64,000 bases of DNA from Pandoraea terrigena (GCF_902459705.1 NZ_CABPRU010000010.1:62001-126000); one strand, 5' to 3'. Positions 36,615-45,951 are shown, numbered from the stretch's first letter. Notes: generated by a model not told the origin, from the letters alone. Numbers and translations are program-made.

Positions 36615-36656
36615 CAATAGGGCGGGCGATCCATGCCTGGATCGCCCGCCCTATTG
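36615..36656. terminator. Long perfect hairpin upstream of msrA
   Basis: Arms 36615-36633 and 36638-36656 are 19 bp and fully complementary across a four-base loop. It lies between the end of the HutG-like gene and the start of msrA, both on the minus strand, so it probably stops read-through from the transporter operon; the following minus-strand bases (GTTTGG) make a weak T tract. Confidence 0.6.
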
Positions 36657-36730
36657 TCGCGCAGAAGTCCGGTGAATGGCGCAAATAACCCTATGCGCCA
36701 TGCATGTCGCGCCCTCGCAAGTCTGACGTC

Positions 36731-37678
36731 CTAGTCCTGGAATTGCGTGATGAGCGGATGCAGCAGACGCGCGCCGACACGTGCCGTGAGACCGTCCCGG
36801 TCATACGTCGGGTTGTATTCAGCGATATCCGCCACGCGCAGCTTGCCCGACCGACGCACCACGCCGATGAGCGCCTCGACCACTTCGAGCGCCACACCAT
36901 GCGCCGCCGGTGCCGACACCCCCGGGGCCTTCTCGCCGGGCAACACGTCCATGTCGATGGTCAGGTACACATGGCTCACCGGGTCGAGCATGGCCTCGAG
37001 TCGCTCGCACATCTGCGACAAATGATGGGCCAGCATCGCGTCGTCGAGCCAATACGTCACCTGCAACGCCGCCGCCCGCTCGAACAGCGCGTCGGTATTG
37101 CTGTAGCGGCTCACGCCGAGACACGCATAACGGAACGGCGCCTGGTGGCCCGCGAGCCACTGCGAGATCTGCCAGAACGGCGTGCCCGAACTGGCGGTCG
37201 GCTGGGCACGCAAATCAAAGTGCGCGTCGAAGTTGAGGATCAGGATCGGCTCGTCGCGCAGTCGGTCGCCGAAATGCTCGGCCACGCCGAGGAACGTGCC
37301 GTAGGCGATCTCGTGTCCGCCGCCGAGCACTACCGGGCGCGCGCCCGCGGCCAGCACCTCGGCCACGCGATGGCCGAGCGCGGCCTGCGCCGCTTCGAGC
37401 CGACCGTCGGCACACACGATATTGCCGCCGTCGAACACGGCGGGCGTGCCCTGCACAGGCAAGCTCGCCAGGGCGCGACGCAGCATGTCAGGGCCGGCGA
37501 CCGCCCCCTGACGTCCATGGTTCCGACGCACGCCTTCGTCACTGCAAAAACCGAGCACGACGGCGCCACCGGCCACCTGCGACACATCGTAGTCGCGCAG
37601 CACCTGGTGCAGACGCAGCGTCGGGCCGGCCTCGCCGGTATCCACGCGGCCTTGCCAGACCGTTCGATCAATTGTCAT
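36731..37678 (-). CDS. Formimidoylglutamase / arginase-family ureohydrolase (HutG-like)
   Basis: Binuclear manganese hydrolase of 315 residues. Metal ligands are visible in GGGHEIAYGTFLG, ILNFDAHFDLR and LTIDMDVLPG; the substrate loop ASSGTPFWQ and the C-terminal AEYNPTYDRDGLTARVGARLL are closest to formimidoylglutamase (HutG), which splits N-formimidoyl-glutamate into glutamate and formamide in histidine breakdown. Agmatinase- or arginase-like activity cannot be excluded. The start ATG at 37678 lies 19 bases after an amino-acid ABC transporter ATPase gene, so enzyme and importer form one operon; no other hut genes are in view. Confidence 0.82.
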   Translation of the reverse strand: MTIDRTVWQGRVDTGEAGPTLRLHQVLRDYDVSQVAGGAVVLGFCSDEGVRRNHGRQGAVAGPDMLRRALASLPVQGTPAVFDGGNIVCADGRLEAAQAALGHRVAEVLAAGARPVVLGGGHEIAYGTFLGVAEHFGDRLRDEPILILNFDAHFDLRAQPTASSGTPFWQISQWLAGHQAPFRYACLGVSRYSNTDALFERAAALQVTYWLDDAMLAHHLSQMCERLEAMLDPVSHVYLTIDMDVLPGEKAPGVSAPAAHGVALEVVEALIGVVRRSGKLRVADIAEYNPTYDRDGLTARVGARLLHPLITQFQD

Positions 37679-37697
37679 ACGTTTTGCCTGCCTTGCC

Positions 37698-38474
37698 TTA
37701 CCGTGCAATGACCGCTTGCAGAAACTCTCGCGTACGCGCTTCGCGCGGCGCGGTGAAAATCTGCTCGGGCGACCCGGCTTCGATGATCCGGCCCTGGTCC
37801 ATCACCACCACCACATCCGCCACTTCGCGTGCGAACCCCATCTCGTGCGTGACGACGAGCATCGTCATGCCATCGTTCGCCAGCGCCTTCATGACCTGCA
37901 AGACTTCGCCCACCAGTTCCGGATCGAGTGCCGACGTCGGCTCGTCGAACAACATGACCTGCGGTTTCATGGCCAGGGCGCGGGCGATCGCCACACGCTG
38001 CTTCTGGCCGCCCGAGAGCGTGCCCGGGAAGACGTCAGCCTTCGCGGCCAGCCCCACCTTGGCAAGCAGTTCACGCGCCAGCGTCTCGGCCTCGGCGGCT
38101 TTCATGCCGCGCAGCTTCCGCGGCGCGAGCGCAACGTTCTCGAGCACCGTCAAATGCGGGAACAGATTGAACGACTGGAACACCATGCCCACCTCGGTGC
38201 GCAGATGATTGAGGGCGTTCTCGCCCATCATCTTGCCGTGATTGACGAGCTTCTGGCCGACGATCTCGATGGTGCCCTGCTCGGCTGTCTCCAGCCCGTT
38301 GCAGCAGCGCAGGAACGTACTCTTGCCCGAGCCGCTTGGGCCGATGACAACCACCACCTGACGGGCATCAACTTCGAAATCGATGCCCTTGAGCACCTGC
38401 AGGCTGCCGTAAGCCTTGCCGAGTCCTTCAATCTTCAGGATCGGCGCGCCGAATTCCTTCTTCTCTTGGTTCAT
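37698..38474 (-). CDS. Polar amino acid ABC transporter ATP-binding protein
   Basis: ATPase subunit of 258 residues. Walker [13 protein letters not shown] (about 43-54), signature [15 protein letters not shown] and Walker [14 protein letters not shown] are intact, and the sequence is of the GlnQ/HisP type that serves amino-acid importers ([15 protein letters not shown]). Its ATG overlaps the permease stop by four bases. It functions as a dimer on the cytoplasmic face with the permease encoded next to it. Confidence 0.94.
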   Translation of the reverse strand: MNQEKKEFGAPILKIEGLGKAYGSLQVLKGIDFEVDARQVVVVIGPSGSGKSTFLRCCNGLETAEQGTIEIVGQKLVNHGKMMGENALNHLRTEVGMVFQSFNLFPHLTVLENVALAPRKLRGMKAAEAETLARELLAKVGLAAKADVFPGTLSGGQKQRVAIARALAMKPQVMLFDEPTSALDPELVGEVLQVMKALANDGMTMLVVTHEMGFAREVADVVVVMDQGRIIEAGSPEQIFTAPREARTREFLQAVIAR

Positions 38475-39139
38475 TGCACGGCACCTCCGGCACGCAGAGA
38501 CTTCTCGGCGCGCTGCAGCAGCAGCGTGGTGGTGCCGGTCAGAATCAGATAGACAAACGCGATCGCCAAATACACTTCCAGCGAGCGATACGACACGCTG
38601 ATGATTTTCTGGCCTTCGTGCATCACGTCATGAATCGTGAGCAGCGACACGAGCGCAGAATTCTTGATCAGCGCAATGAATTCGTTGCCCAGCGGCGGGA
38701 TCATGCGCACGATCGCCTGCGGCAGAATCACCGAGCGCATGGCCATGCCGTAAGGCATGCCGAGCGAGCGGGCGGCTTCCATCTGACCGCGCTCGATCGA
38801 CTGGATGGCACCGCGCACGATTTCCGAGACGTAGGCACCGCTATAGATGCCCAGGCCCAGCACGCCGCACAGGAATGCCGGCAGCAGGATGTTGAACTGC
38901 GGCAGGCCGAAGAACAGGATGAAGAGTTGCACCAGCAGCGGCGTACCGCGAATGAATGTGACGTAGGCGGTACAAATACTGTAGCGAATGCGATACGCCG
39001 GGTTCAGGCGGCCCATGCCGATCAGCAAACCCAACACGCAGCCCAGCGCCAGTGCGCAGGCCGTGACTTCGACCGTAACGAGCGCGCCGCGAGCGAGGTC
39101 CTGCCAGTTGGCCCACACCGGCGAAAAATCGAGTTCCAT
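38471..39139 (-). CDS. Amino acid ABC transporter permease
   Basis: Membrane subunit of 222 residues, HisM/GlnP type, with about five transmembrane helices beginning [28 protein letters not shown]. The EAA loop, which docks to the ATPase, reads [29 protein letters not shown]. Only one permease gene is present, so the channel is presumably a homodimer. It lies between the ATPase (four-base overlap) and the binding-protein gene, 102 bases upstream. Confidence 0.93.
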   Translation of the reverse strand: MELDFSPVWANWQDLARGALVTVEVTACALALGCVLGLLIGMGRLNPAYRIRYSICTAYVTFIRGTPLLVQLFILFFGLPQFNILLPAFLCGVLGLGIYSGAYVSEIVRGAIQSIERGQMEAARSLGMPYGMAMRSVILPQAIVRMIPPLGNEFIALIKNSALVSLLTIHDVMHEGQKIISVSYRSLEVYLAIAFVYLILTGTTTLLLQRAEKSLRAGGAVQ

Positions 39140-39241
39140 GCATACTCCGTCAGTAGTTCTACGGCTTTATTGCGTCGGCGGGCACCGCCGCCCCACTCGG
39201 GGGCGACGGTCAGCCCGCCCGGTATTGCGTTGGCGAATGAA

Positions 39242-39979
39242 TTACTTTGCAGTCCCGAAGTACTTGGCGACCAGGGCGGCGTAGGTGCCGTTGGCACGCA
39301 ACGTCTCCAGCGCCTTGTTCATCTCGTTGGTCAGTTCCGTGTCGCCCTTGCGCACGGCGAAGCCATAACGCTCGACGGTCAGCGTCTTGTCGAGCACCTT
39401 CACCACCGGATTGGCCTTGGCGTACAGCAGCGCCGCCGGCTTGCCGGTCACGGCGGCGTCGGCACGGCCGATCTTGACGAGTTCGAACATCTGGTCGTTC
39501 TTCTCGACTTCCACGCGCTCGACCTTCGGGTAGCTGTCCTTCAGGAACTGCACCGACTTCGTGCCCACCTGGACCGACACCTTCTTGCCGTTCAGATCGG
39601 CCGGTGCCTTGATCGCCGTGTTGTCGGCCTTGACCAGGATCGCCAGCCCCCCGGTGTAGTACGGATGCGTGAAGTTCACGACCTTCAGGCGCTCATCGGT
39701 GATGTAGATCGCCGATGCGGCCACGTCGGCGCGCTTGGACAGCACGGCCGGGATCAGGCCCTTGAAATCGATGTCCGTCCACTCGATTTTCTTGCCCATG
39801 ACCTTGCCGAGGGCTTCGATCATCTCGACGTCGAAACCGGTGCGTTTGCCGTTTTCCACGTATTCGAACGGCGGGAAGGTCGCGTCGGTGGCGACACGCA
39901 GCACGTCGTCAGCCGCGAAAACCTTGCTCGAGCAGGTGACGGCCAGCGCCATCGAGAACAGGATGTGACGCAATTTCAT
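39242..39979 (-). CDS. Amino acid ABC transporter substrate-binding protein
   Basis: Periplasmic binding protein of 245 residues (family 3 solute-binding). A signal peptide ends at about residue 22 (VFAADD); the mature part shows the usual LRVATDATFPPFEYVENGKRTGFDVEMIEALGKVMG start and the DFKGLIPAVLSKRADVAASAIYITDERLKVVNFTHPYY segment that lines the amino-acid pocket. GGAG precedes the ATG. It is the first transporter gene after the IclR regulator. The HutG-like enzyme in the operon makes histidine or a related amino acid a reasonable ligand, but this is inferred. Confidence 0.92.
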   Translation of the reverse strand: MKLRHILFSMALAVTCSSKVFAADDVLRVATDATFPPFEYVENGKRTGFDVEMIEALGKVMGKKIEWTDIDFKGLIPAVLSKRADVAASAIYITDERLKVVNFTHPYYTGGLAILVKADNTAIKAPADLNGKKVSVQVGTKSVQFLKDSYPKVERVEVEKNDQMFELVKIGRADAAVTGKPAALLYAKANPVVKVLDKTLTVERYGFAVRKGDTELTNEMNKALETLRANGTYAALVAKYFGTAK

Positions 39980-40016
39980 CTGGGACTCCTTCGTGTAGTC
40001 TCGGTCGGATAACCGG

Positions 40017-40763
40017 TTAAAAGTATTGCAATCGATTCGAAATACGCTCGGCTGCCGCCACCGTGAGGCGGATCAGCTCATCGTGGCGCTGAGCCACACG
40101 CACGGCCGGCGCCATCAGGGTGATGGTGCCTTCCAGACGCTCCTTGGCGGCGAACACCGGGGCCGACACGCCCCAGACGCCGAAGTCGACTTCGCTCTCG
40201 GACACCGCATACCGCTGCTGACGGATCTCTTCGACCTGCGCGACCAGGCGCTCCTGCGCCACCGGCTGGCCCGCCAGTTGTCGGGCGATCAGACTCTCGC
40301 GGGCGGCTTGCGGCAAAAACGAGAGCAGCGCCTTGGCGGAAGCGCCATGCACCAACGGGTGCGCGCGCCCCTTCGCAAACGAGCAACGCAGCGATTGCTC
40401 GCTCTCATGCATGTCCAGGCAAACGGCCTGACCGTTCGCGGCTACCAGCAGGCCGACGGTCTCGCCGGTGCGCTGCACGAGGGCTTCGATCTCTTCGCGC
40501 GCCTGGGTGACAAGATGCGAGTTGTGGTCGAAACCCCATGCCAATTGCACGCCGACCGGACCCGGTTCGTAGAGCGCCTCATGGGCGTGCTCCTGCACCA
40601 GGCCCCACTTCTTGAGCGGCACGAGGTGGCGATAAACCGTAGAGAGCGGGAGGCTCGTTTGCGCGGCGATCTCGCGCGCGGCGATCGGTCGGCCATGACG
40701 TGCGACAGTCACAAGGACTTGCAACACACGTTCTGAGACCGATTGCGCTTCGGTGGTGTCCAT
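40017..40763 (-). CDS. IclR-family transcriptional regulator
   Basis: Regulator of 248 residues: winged helix (about 8-70, with AAREIAAQTSLPLSTVYRHLVPLKKWGLV) and effector-binding domain (about 80-240, with AHPLVHGASAKALLSFLPQ and FGVWGVSAPVFAAKERLEGTI). The ATG at 40763 is used; the open frame reaches 40787. It lies 37 bases upstream of the binding-protein gene on the same strand and probably controls the transporter/HutG operon and itself. The upstream region (40764-40938) is AT-rich, suggesting the operon promoter. Confidence 0.9.
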   Translation of the reverse strand: MDTTEAQSVSERVLQVLVTVARHGRPIAAREIAAQTSLPLSTVYRHLVPLKKWGLVQEHAHEALYEPGPVGVQLAWGFDHNSHLVTQAREEIEALVQRTGETVGLLVAANGQAVCLDMHESEQSLRCSFAKGRAHPLVHGASAKALLSFLPQAARESLIARQLAGQPVAQERLVAQVEEIRQQRYAVSESEVDFGVWGVSAPVFAAKERLEGTITLMAPAVRVAQRHDELIRLTVAAAERISNRLQYF

Positions 40764-40938
40764 CGTCTTAAAGACCCAAAAAAGCAAGAAAATCAGCGGG
40801 CTGCCCCGTTGATGACGACATGGGCGCTATCTTGCGACGCAATTCCCAAAGTAAAAAATTGAATTCTCAGCAGATGGTAACAAACCGAACGATTACGCAT
40901 AGGTATTTTCCCTTACGCATAACGAGCGCGTCCCACAA

Positions 40939-40979
40939 AAAACGCCAAACCCCTTACGTGGCAAGGGGTTTGGCGTTTT
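40939..40979 (-). terminator. Strong terminator after the CoA-ligase operon
   Basis: A 17-bp perfect stem (40939-40955 and 40963-40979) with a seven-base loop is followed on the minus strand by further T residues (TTTTTTGTGGG counting the stem end). It lies 27 bases after the CoA-ligase stop and closes the operon that begins at 45791. Confidence 0.85.
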
Positions 40980-41006
40980 ACATTGAAAACCGGGAGGCGC
41001 TTTTTG

Positions 41007-42557
41007 TTAAGGACGTACCGTCGATTTTCCAGATTCGTACGCGCTCGATAACCATTCGATGAGAATCGGCTTTTGTACTTTCCCAAGCGCGCTCTTGGGT
41101 AGCGCGTCGACGACGACAACCCGTCTCGGCAATTTGAAGCGAGCGATACGTGTGCCGAGGAAATCAAGCACGGATTGTTGTGTCGCACTCGCCGACGGCG
41201 CGGCCACGATGACGGCAACGGACACCTCGCCCCATCGCTCATCCGGCACCCCCACGACAGCCGCCTCCAGCACGCCCGGACAGTCGATGAGCGCGTTTTC
41301 GATTTCTGCCGGGTAGATGTTCTCGCCGCCCGAGATGATCATGTCCTTGCTGCGGCCCACGACTTCGAGGCAGCCGTCCTCGCCCCACCGCGCCAGATCA
41401 CCGGAGTGAAACCAGCCGTCTTCGAACGCGACGTGGTTCGGTGCTCGCCAGTATTCGCGCATCACATTCGGTGCGCGCACGAGAATCTCGCCAACCTCGC
41501 CGGTGAGCACATCCTGGCCTGCGGCGTCGATCAGGCGGATGTCCACGCCCGGGCACGGCCGGCCCACCGCGCCGGGATGTGCCTTCGCTTCGCCGAACCG
41601 CAACGCGATCGACACCGGGCCGGTCTCCGTTGCGCCATAGACCTGCCCAAGCGGAATGCCGCGGGCATGGAAGGCGTCGATGGCAGACATCGGCACCACG
41701 CTGGATCCGGCCATCACCCCGCGCAATGAAGACAGGTCAGTCGTTTGCCATAGCGGATGGCATTGCACCGCGCGCATCGTGGCCGGCACCATCAACGACA
41801 GTGTCGGACGATGTTTTAGGACATCGGTGAGCCAGGCTGCCGGATCGAAACGCGGATGCAGCGTGACGCTCGCCCCGCACAACAACGCCGGTAACGTCTG
41901 GATGCACAAACCGCCGACGTGGAACATCGGCAAGGTCGAGAGCACGTGGTCGTCGGCGCACATCTCATGCGCCCACCAACTGGCCCCGGCGTTGGCCAGC
42001 AGGCCGGACTGCGTGTGCAGCGCGCCCTTGGGCTCGCCGGTCGTGCCCGACGTATAGGCGAGCAGCACGGGGGCGTCGGCCGCGACGTCGGGGTAGTCGA
42101 CCGGCTTGATCGACGGCACCGCGATCAGCCCTTCGATCGACGCAATCGACGGCGGCGGCACGTCGGTGCTGGTGACGGGTTCGAGCGCGTCGCGAATCTG
42201 ACGGGCCATGTCGCGATGTGCCGCGTCTGACCACAGCACGCGCACGCCCGCGTGGCGCACGATGGCCGCCAGTTCGGGCACGGCGAGACGGAAATTCAGC
42301 GGCAGGAAGATGGCACCCGCACGTGCGCACGCGAACAGCAGCGCCAGTTGCAGCTCGTCGTTCAGCCCCAGACACGCAACGCGGTCGCCCGGGGCGATGT
42401 GCCACGTGCCGCGCAGATGCCCGCCAACGCGCTCGATGCGGCGCCACAATGCAGCAAAGTCGGTCTGCTGCGCTTCGTCGCCCACGCCGCAGCGCAGCGC
42501 CAGCCGCTGCGGCGTGGCACGTGCGTGACGGGCAAGCGCTTCTACAAAAGGCGTCAA
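41007..42557 (-). CDS. Adenylate-forming acyl/aryl-CoA ligase
   Basis: AMP-binding enzyme of 516 residues that activates a carboxylic acid to its CoA thioester. Motifs are complete: AYTSGTTGEPKGAL (P-loop), GQVYGATETGPVS, HSGDLARWGEDGCLEVVGRSKDMIISGGENIYPAEIE, and the catalytic Lys in LPKSALGKVQKPIL. A TTG start is supported by GGAG six bases upstream and by position. The family covers benzoate-, malonate- and medium-chain-type ligases; the substrate cannot be read directly. It is the last gene of the operon with an acyl-CoA dehydrogenase-fold protein, a hydrolase and a NicX-like dioxygenase. Confidence 0.88.
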   Translation of the reverse strand: MTPFVEALARHARATPQRLALRCGVGDEAQQTDFAALWRRIERVGGHLRGTWHIAPGDRVACLGLNDELQLALLFACARAGAIFLPLNFRLAVPELAAIVRHAGVRVLWSDAAHRDMARQIRDALEPVTSTDVPPPSIASIEGLIAVPSIKPVDYPDVAADAPVLLAYTSGTTGEPKGALHTQSGLLANAGASWWAHEMCADDHVLSTLPMFHVGGLCIQTLPALLCGASVTLHPRFDPAAWLTDVLKHRPTLSLMVPATMRAVQCHPLWQTTDLSSLRGVMAGSSVVPMSAIDAFHARGIPLGQVYGATETGPVSIALRFGEAKAHPGAVGRPCPGVDIRLIDAAGQDVLTGEVGEILVRAPNVMREYWRAPNHVAFEDGWFHSGDLARWGEDGCLEVVGRSKDMIISGGENIYPAEIENALIDCPGVLEAAVVGVPDERWGEVSVAVIVAAPSASATQQSVLDFLGTRIARFKLPRRVVVVDALPKSALGKVQKPILIEWLSSAYESGKSTVRP

Positions 42558-42674
42558 CGTGTTCTCCGTAACAAGAGAGACGGCAAGGCGTCAGTGCTGC
42601 GCCCGGCTTCGGTGATGTCCTGCGATTCCGCGCACGTCCCCGTGGTTCACGGCGTCGCGCTGTCGGTGCGCGGC

Positions 42675-43919
42675 TTATTCGTCGCGCTCGCCGGGTTCGT
42701 AGAGCGCCTCGCGGCCGATGCGATCCAGGCACAGCTCGGCGGTCCACGGCAGCATCAGCGCGCCACAACGCGAATCGCGATACAGGCGCTCGAGCGGCAG
42801 CGACTTGAGCATGGACTGCCCGCCGCACGTGCGGATGGCCAGACGGCACAATTCGTTGGCATTCTCCATGATCGTGTACTGCGCCGCATAGGCACGCAGA
42901 CGCGCCTCCTTGCCCGGGTCGGCCCGGCCGTCCTGCAACGCACGCAGGAACAGCGCACGCGTCTGCTCGAGCATGATGTGCATCTGGGCGACGGCAATCT
43001 GCTTGGTCGGATACATGCGACGCTTGACCGGCGCCCCCATGCCCTCGGCTTCCCCGCGCAAATAGCGCACGGTGAAATCGTACGCCGCCTGCGCGATGCC
43101 CATGTACGTCGGCGCGAGCGTCATGAACATGTGCGGCCAACGGCTCGCGGCCTGATAGTAGACCCCGCGCGGCATCAGTTGCAATTCGTCGGGAACGAAC
43201 ACGTCCTTGAAGAGCAACGTGCGCGAGACGGTGCCCCGCATGCCGAGCGGATCCCAGTCGCCGGTCACGGTGACGCCCGGGGCGTCGCCCGGCACGGCGA
43301 TGTAGAACGTGTCCTTCATCGACAGCTCCGGCGTCTCTTCGGTACACAGCACGCCGTAGTAGTTGGCCGCGCCCGAAAGCGATGCGAAGATCTTGCGTCC
43401 ATTGATCTTCCACCCGCCGTCGACCTTCGTCGCCGTCGTGCCGAACGGCGCCTTGCCCGCCGCGGCCGCGCTGCCCTCGGAGAACGGTTGCGCATAGATC
43501 GCCCCGTCCTGGATCACACGCGCGAAGTGATGCGCGCGATAGCGCGCATGGTCGGCGCGTTGCTCGGGCGTCATGTCGAGATCGTCGGCGAGAATGCCGG
43601 TCCACATCATCGAACACGTGTGCATGTTGAAGGTGAGCGCCGTTGCACCACAGTGGCGGCCAAGTTCCGCGGAAACCATCATGTACGTGGCGAAGTCGGC
43701 GCCCAGGCCACCGTCCGATTCGGGGATGCACAATTTCAGCAAGCCGGCGGCGCGCATGTCGTCGTAGTTCTCGAACGGGAACGACGCTTCGCGATCCCAC
43801 CGGGCAGCGCGCGGCGCGAGCGACTCGCGCCCCACCTGTTCGGCCAGCGCCAGTAGACGCCGCTGCTTGTCCGTGAGCGGGAAATGCTCACCGACGATCG
43901 AAGGGGGCTGATAGGCCAC
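42675..43919 (-). CDS. Acyl-CoA dehydrogenase-fold flavoprotein, atypical active site
   Basis: Protein of 414 residues with the acyl-CoA dehydrogenase fold: N-terminal helical domain, middle beta domain (YAQPFSEGSAAAAG; WKINGRKIFASLSGAANYYGVL; DWDPLGMRGTVSRTLLFKDVFVP) and C-terminal helical domain with CGGQSMLKSLPLERLYRDSR. The usual catalytic Glu (YEGT in gcdH of this window) is replaced: the aligned residues read LPWT, with Pro391 in the Glu position. It may therefore be a flavin monooxygenase of this fold, or use a base elsewhere. A GTG start at 43919 has AGGAG seven bases ahead. The flavin reductase encoded at 45952 would be a fitting partner. Confidence 0.85.
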   Translation of the reverse strand: MAYQPPSIVGEHFPLTDKQRRLLALAEQVGRESLAPRAARWDREASFPFENYDDMRAAGLLKLCIPESDGGLGADFATYMMVSAELGRHCGATALTFNMHTCSMMWTGILADDLDMTPEQRADHARYRAHHFARVIQDGAIYAQPFSEGSAAAAGKAPFGTTATKVDGGWKINGRKIFASLSGAANYYGVLCTEETPELSMKDTFYIAVPGDAPGVTVTGDWDPLGMRGTVSRTLLFKDVFVPDELQLMPRGVYYQAASRWPHMFMTLAPTYMGIAQAAYDFTVRYLRGEAEGMGAPVKRRMYPTKQIAVAQMHIMLEQTRALFLRALQDGRADPGKEARLRAYAAQYTIMENANELCRLAIRTCGGQSMLKSLPLERLYRDSRCGALMLPWTAELCLDRIGREALYEPGERDE

Positions 43920-43929
43920 GGGTTGTCTC

Positions 43930-44745
43930 CTAAAGTGTTGCGAGGAAGGCGCGCACCTCGGCATTGAAGTCCGCAGGATGCGTCAGGTTCATGAGATGCC
44001 CGGCACCGGGCAGGCAGACGTAGCGCGCATGCGGGATCGATTCGGCCATGCGTGCCATGACTTTCGCCGGTGCGTTGGCGTCGTGCTCGCCGGCGATGAG
44101 CAGTACCGGCACCGCGAGACGTGCGAGTGCGGCGCGTTGCTCGAAACCGACCAGCGCCTGGAGCGCCGCGCGGTAGGCGGCAGGCGTGAGCGCGCCCATC
44201 GCATCGACGGCCAGCGCGTGCGCGCGCGCCCGCCCGGCTGCGGCGGGTTCGTTGGATTCACTGGGTTCGCCGAGCATGCCCGGGACGATGGCTTCGGCCA
44301 TCTCGCGCAAGGTCTTGCCTGCGTCGAGCGGCGCCGTACGCTGCCGCACGAATTCGCGCTGAAAGTCGCCGTCGGGCTTGCCGAACGCGGGCGAGGTGCC
44401 ACACAGGACGAGCGCGGCGATATCGCGCGTGAACGGCGCGCCGCGCGCCATCAGCTCCTGCGCGACCATGCCGCCCATGCTGTGACCGACGAGCACGAAA
44501 CGTGACGGCCCCAACGCATCGAGCCAACTCCGCAACCTGTCGGCCAACGCCGCCATCGTCGGCTCCGCGGGCATGGCACTCTCGCCGTAACCGGGCATGT
44601 CCCAGGCGGCGACGCGATAGCCCGCCGCCACGAACGCCTCGAATTGCGCGGGCCACACCTGACAATTGCCGCCGATGCCATGCAACAACACGAGCGTGAG
44701 CGGGCCGTCGCCGGCGATGCGACAGGCGGACACGGGAAGCGTCAT
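43930..44745 (-). CDS. Alpha/beta hydrolase
   Basis: Hydrolase of 271 residues with a complete triad: oxyanion region VLLHGIGGNCQVW, nucleophile Ser89 in GHSMGG, an acid in AGEHDAN, and His250 in PGAGHLMN. The start overlaps the dioxygenase stop by four bases (ATGA), so the two are coupled. In nicotinate-type pathways the ring-opening dioxygenase is followed by a deformylase of this fold (NicD); this protein may do the equivalent step, but its sequence resembles general lactonase/esterase members and is not clearly a NicD. Confidence 0.85.
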   Translation of the reverse strand: MTLPVSACRIAGDGPLTLVLLHGIGGNCQVWPAQFEAFVAAGYRVAAWDMPGYGESAMPAEPTMAALADRLRSWLDALGPSRFVLVGHSMGGMVAQELMARGAPFTRDIAALVLCGTSPAFGKPDGDFQREFVRQRTAPLDAGKTLREMAEAIVPGMLGEPSESNEPAAAGRARAHALAVDAMGALTPAAYRAALQALVGFEQRAALARLAVPVLLIAGEHDANAPAKVMARMAESIPHARYVCLPGAGHLMNLTHPADFNAEVRAFLATL

Positions 44746-45791
44746 GCGGCGAACGCTCCTTGCAGTTGCCCGTCGCGTACGACGACGTCGCCGTCGAGCG
44801 CGATCGTGCAACGCCGCAGCGGCAGATCGAAGTGCCCGAGCGTATGACGTCCCGCCACTTCGTTGGCACCGGTCGAATACAGGAAGTTGCCCGCAAAGGC
44901 GCGCTGCTCGGTGCCGTTGCAATCACGCTTGTCGTAACAGGCGAGTGCGTCCCAGCGCGCCCGGGGGTTCAGGCCGAAGCCGACGTGCGAGACGGCATAG
45001 GCATCGCGATCACCCCACGCCGCGAAGTAGTCGCGCATGAGATCGACGTCCACGCCTTCACCGTCGATGGCGACAACGTAGTCGTCTTCGACGGTGAGCG
45101 CGATGCGATCGCGCAAGTACTGCTTGAACGTGAGGTTGATGTCGCCCGGCGCGAGCACGAGTTGTCCGTTCACGCTATGCGCGGCGGGAAATGCCAGTGC
45201 CAGGCCGCCCGGCCAGTGCGCCACCTGCCCCGGTTTGGCGCACCAGCCCCAGACTCCGCCCACGCGCGCCTCGCGAAGCCCGATGCGCAGATCGGTTCCG
45301 GCAGGGGAGGTGACGTGCATTTGCGCGGCCGCGCGCAAGCGCTTGATCGCAGCGCGCACCTTCGGCTCGAGCGCCGGGTCGGTAGCGCAGCGTTCCAGAA
45401 TTTCGGGATGTTCGTTCGAGACCATCAGCACGCGCGCGCCGCCGCCCAGTATTTCGGGCAGTTCGGGGGCGTGCAGCAAGCCTTCGACGGTGCAGTCGAC
45501 GACGAGCGTGGCGGCCTTGAGCGCGGCGACGACAGGCGCCAATCCGCCCAGCGCATCGCTGGCGCCAGTCGAGCGCACCGGCACCGGCGCACGCAGGCGC
45601 GGACTCGGTACGACCAGTCGGAAAGGCGCCGCGCCAAGCGACTCGGCGGCAAGTTGCGCCAATTCCACGTTGACAGGCCGGGATTGCGTTTCGGCTACAA
45701 TCGCCACCACATCACCGGGTCCAATGTCGCAGCGCCGCAAGGTCTCGGCGAATACGTCGATCCACTTATGCTCGATTCGCTCGATCAGCAT
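44742..45791 (-). CDS. NicX-like Fe(II) ring-cleaving dioxygenase (2,5-dihydroxypyridine 5,6-dioxygenase family)
   Basis: Protein of 349 residues, the same length as NicX. This family shares its fold with M29 aminopeptidases and is often misnamed leucyl aminopeptidase. The iron ligands of NicX (His265, His318, Asp320) have counterparts here at His269 (VSHVGFGL), His320 and Asp322 (GHFDLPLRRC). Other shared blocks are GQLVLAPGDINLTFKQYLRDRIAL and GNFLYSTGANEVAG. It would open a hydroxylated pyridine or similar ring using O2. First gene of a four-gene operon; GGAG stands five bases before the ATG. The exact ring substrate is unknown; no other nic genes (nicC, nicE, nicF) are in the window. Confidence 0.85.
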   Translation of the reverse strand: MLIERIEHKWIDVFAETLRRCDIGPGDVVAIVAETQSRPVNVELAQLAAESLGAAPFRLVVPSPRLRAPVPVRSTGASDALGGLAPVVAALKAATLVVDCTVEGLLHAPELPEILGGGARVLMVSNEHPEILERCATDPALEPKVRAAIKRLRAAAQMHVTSPAGTDLRIGLREARVGGVWGWCAKPGQVAHWPGGLALAFPAAHSVNGQLVLAPGDINLTFKQYLRDRIALTVEDDYVVAIDGEGVDVDLMRDYFAAWGDRDAYAVSHVGFGLNPRARWDALACYDKRDCNGTEQRAFAGNFLYSTGANEVAGRHTLGHFDLPLRRCTIALDGDVVVRDGQLQGAFAA

Positions 45792-45894
45792 TTCGTCTCC
45801 TGAGCGTGTGACCCTCTCGCCCGTCGGGGGCTTTGCCCCACGACACGCGGCGGGCCGTCATGCGTCTTGTCGATCTGTTGTTCATGCCATAGTA

Positions 45895-45908
45895 TATGAA
45901 TATTCATA
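45895..45908. promoter_or_regulatory. Perfect 14-bp palindrome, candidate MarR operator
   Basis: TATGAATATTCATA lies in the middle of the 160-base divergent region between the dioxygenase operon and the flavin reductase/MarR pair. The setting and AT-rich palindromic form suit a MarR-family operator controlling both directions. Confidence 0.6.
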
Positions 45909-45951
45909 CAAATCAACCCGATCAAATTTGCCGGACGGGAGTGCAGGGACA

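Noticed and set aside
41965..43800. Long minus-strand frame overlapping the CoA ligase and ACAD-fold genes
   Set aside because: Alternative frame of real genes; composition is Arg/Gly/Ala-rich with no motif.
44742..45791. Leucyl aminopeptidase annotation for the NicX-like gene
   Set aside because: The M29-like fold is shared, but the residues match the Fe(II) ligands of NicX at the right places and the setting is catabolic, so dioxygenase is preferred.
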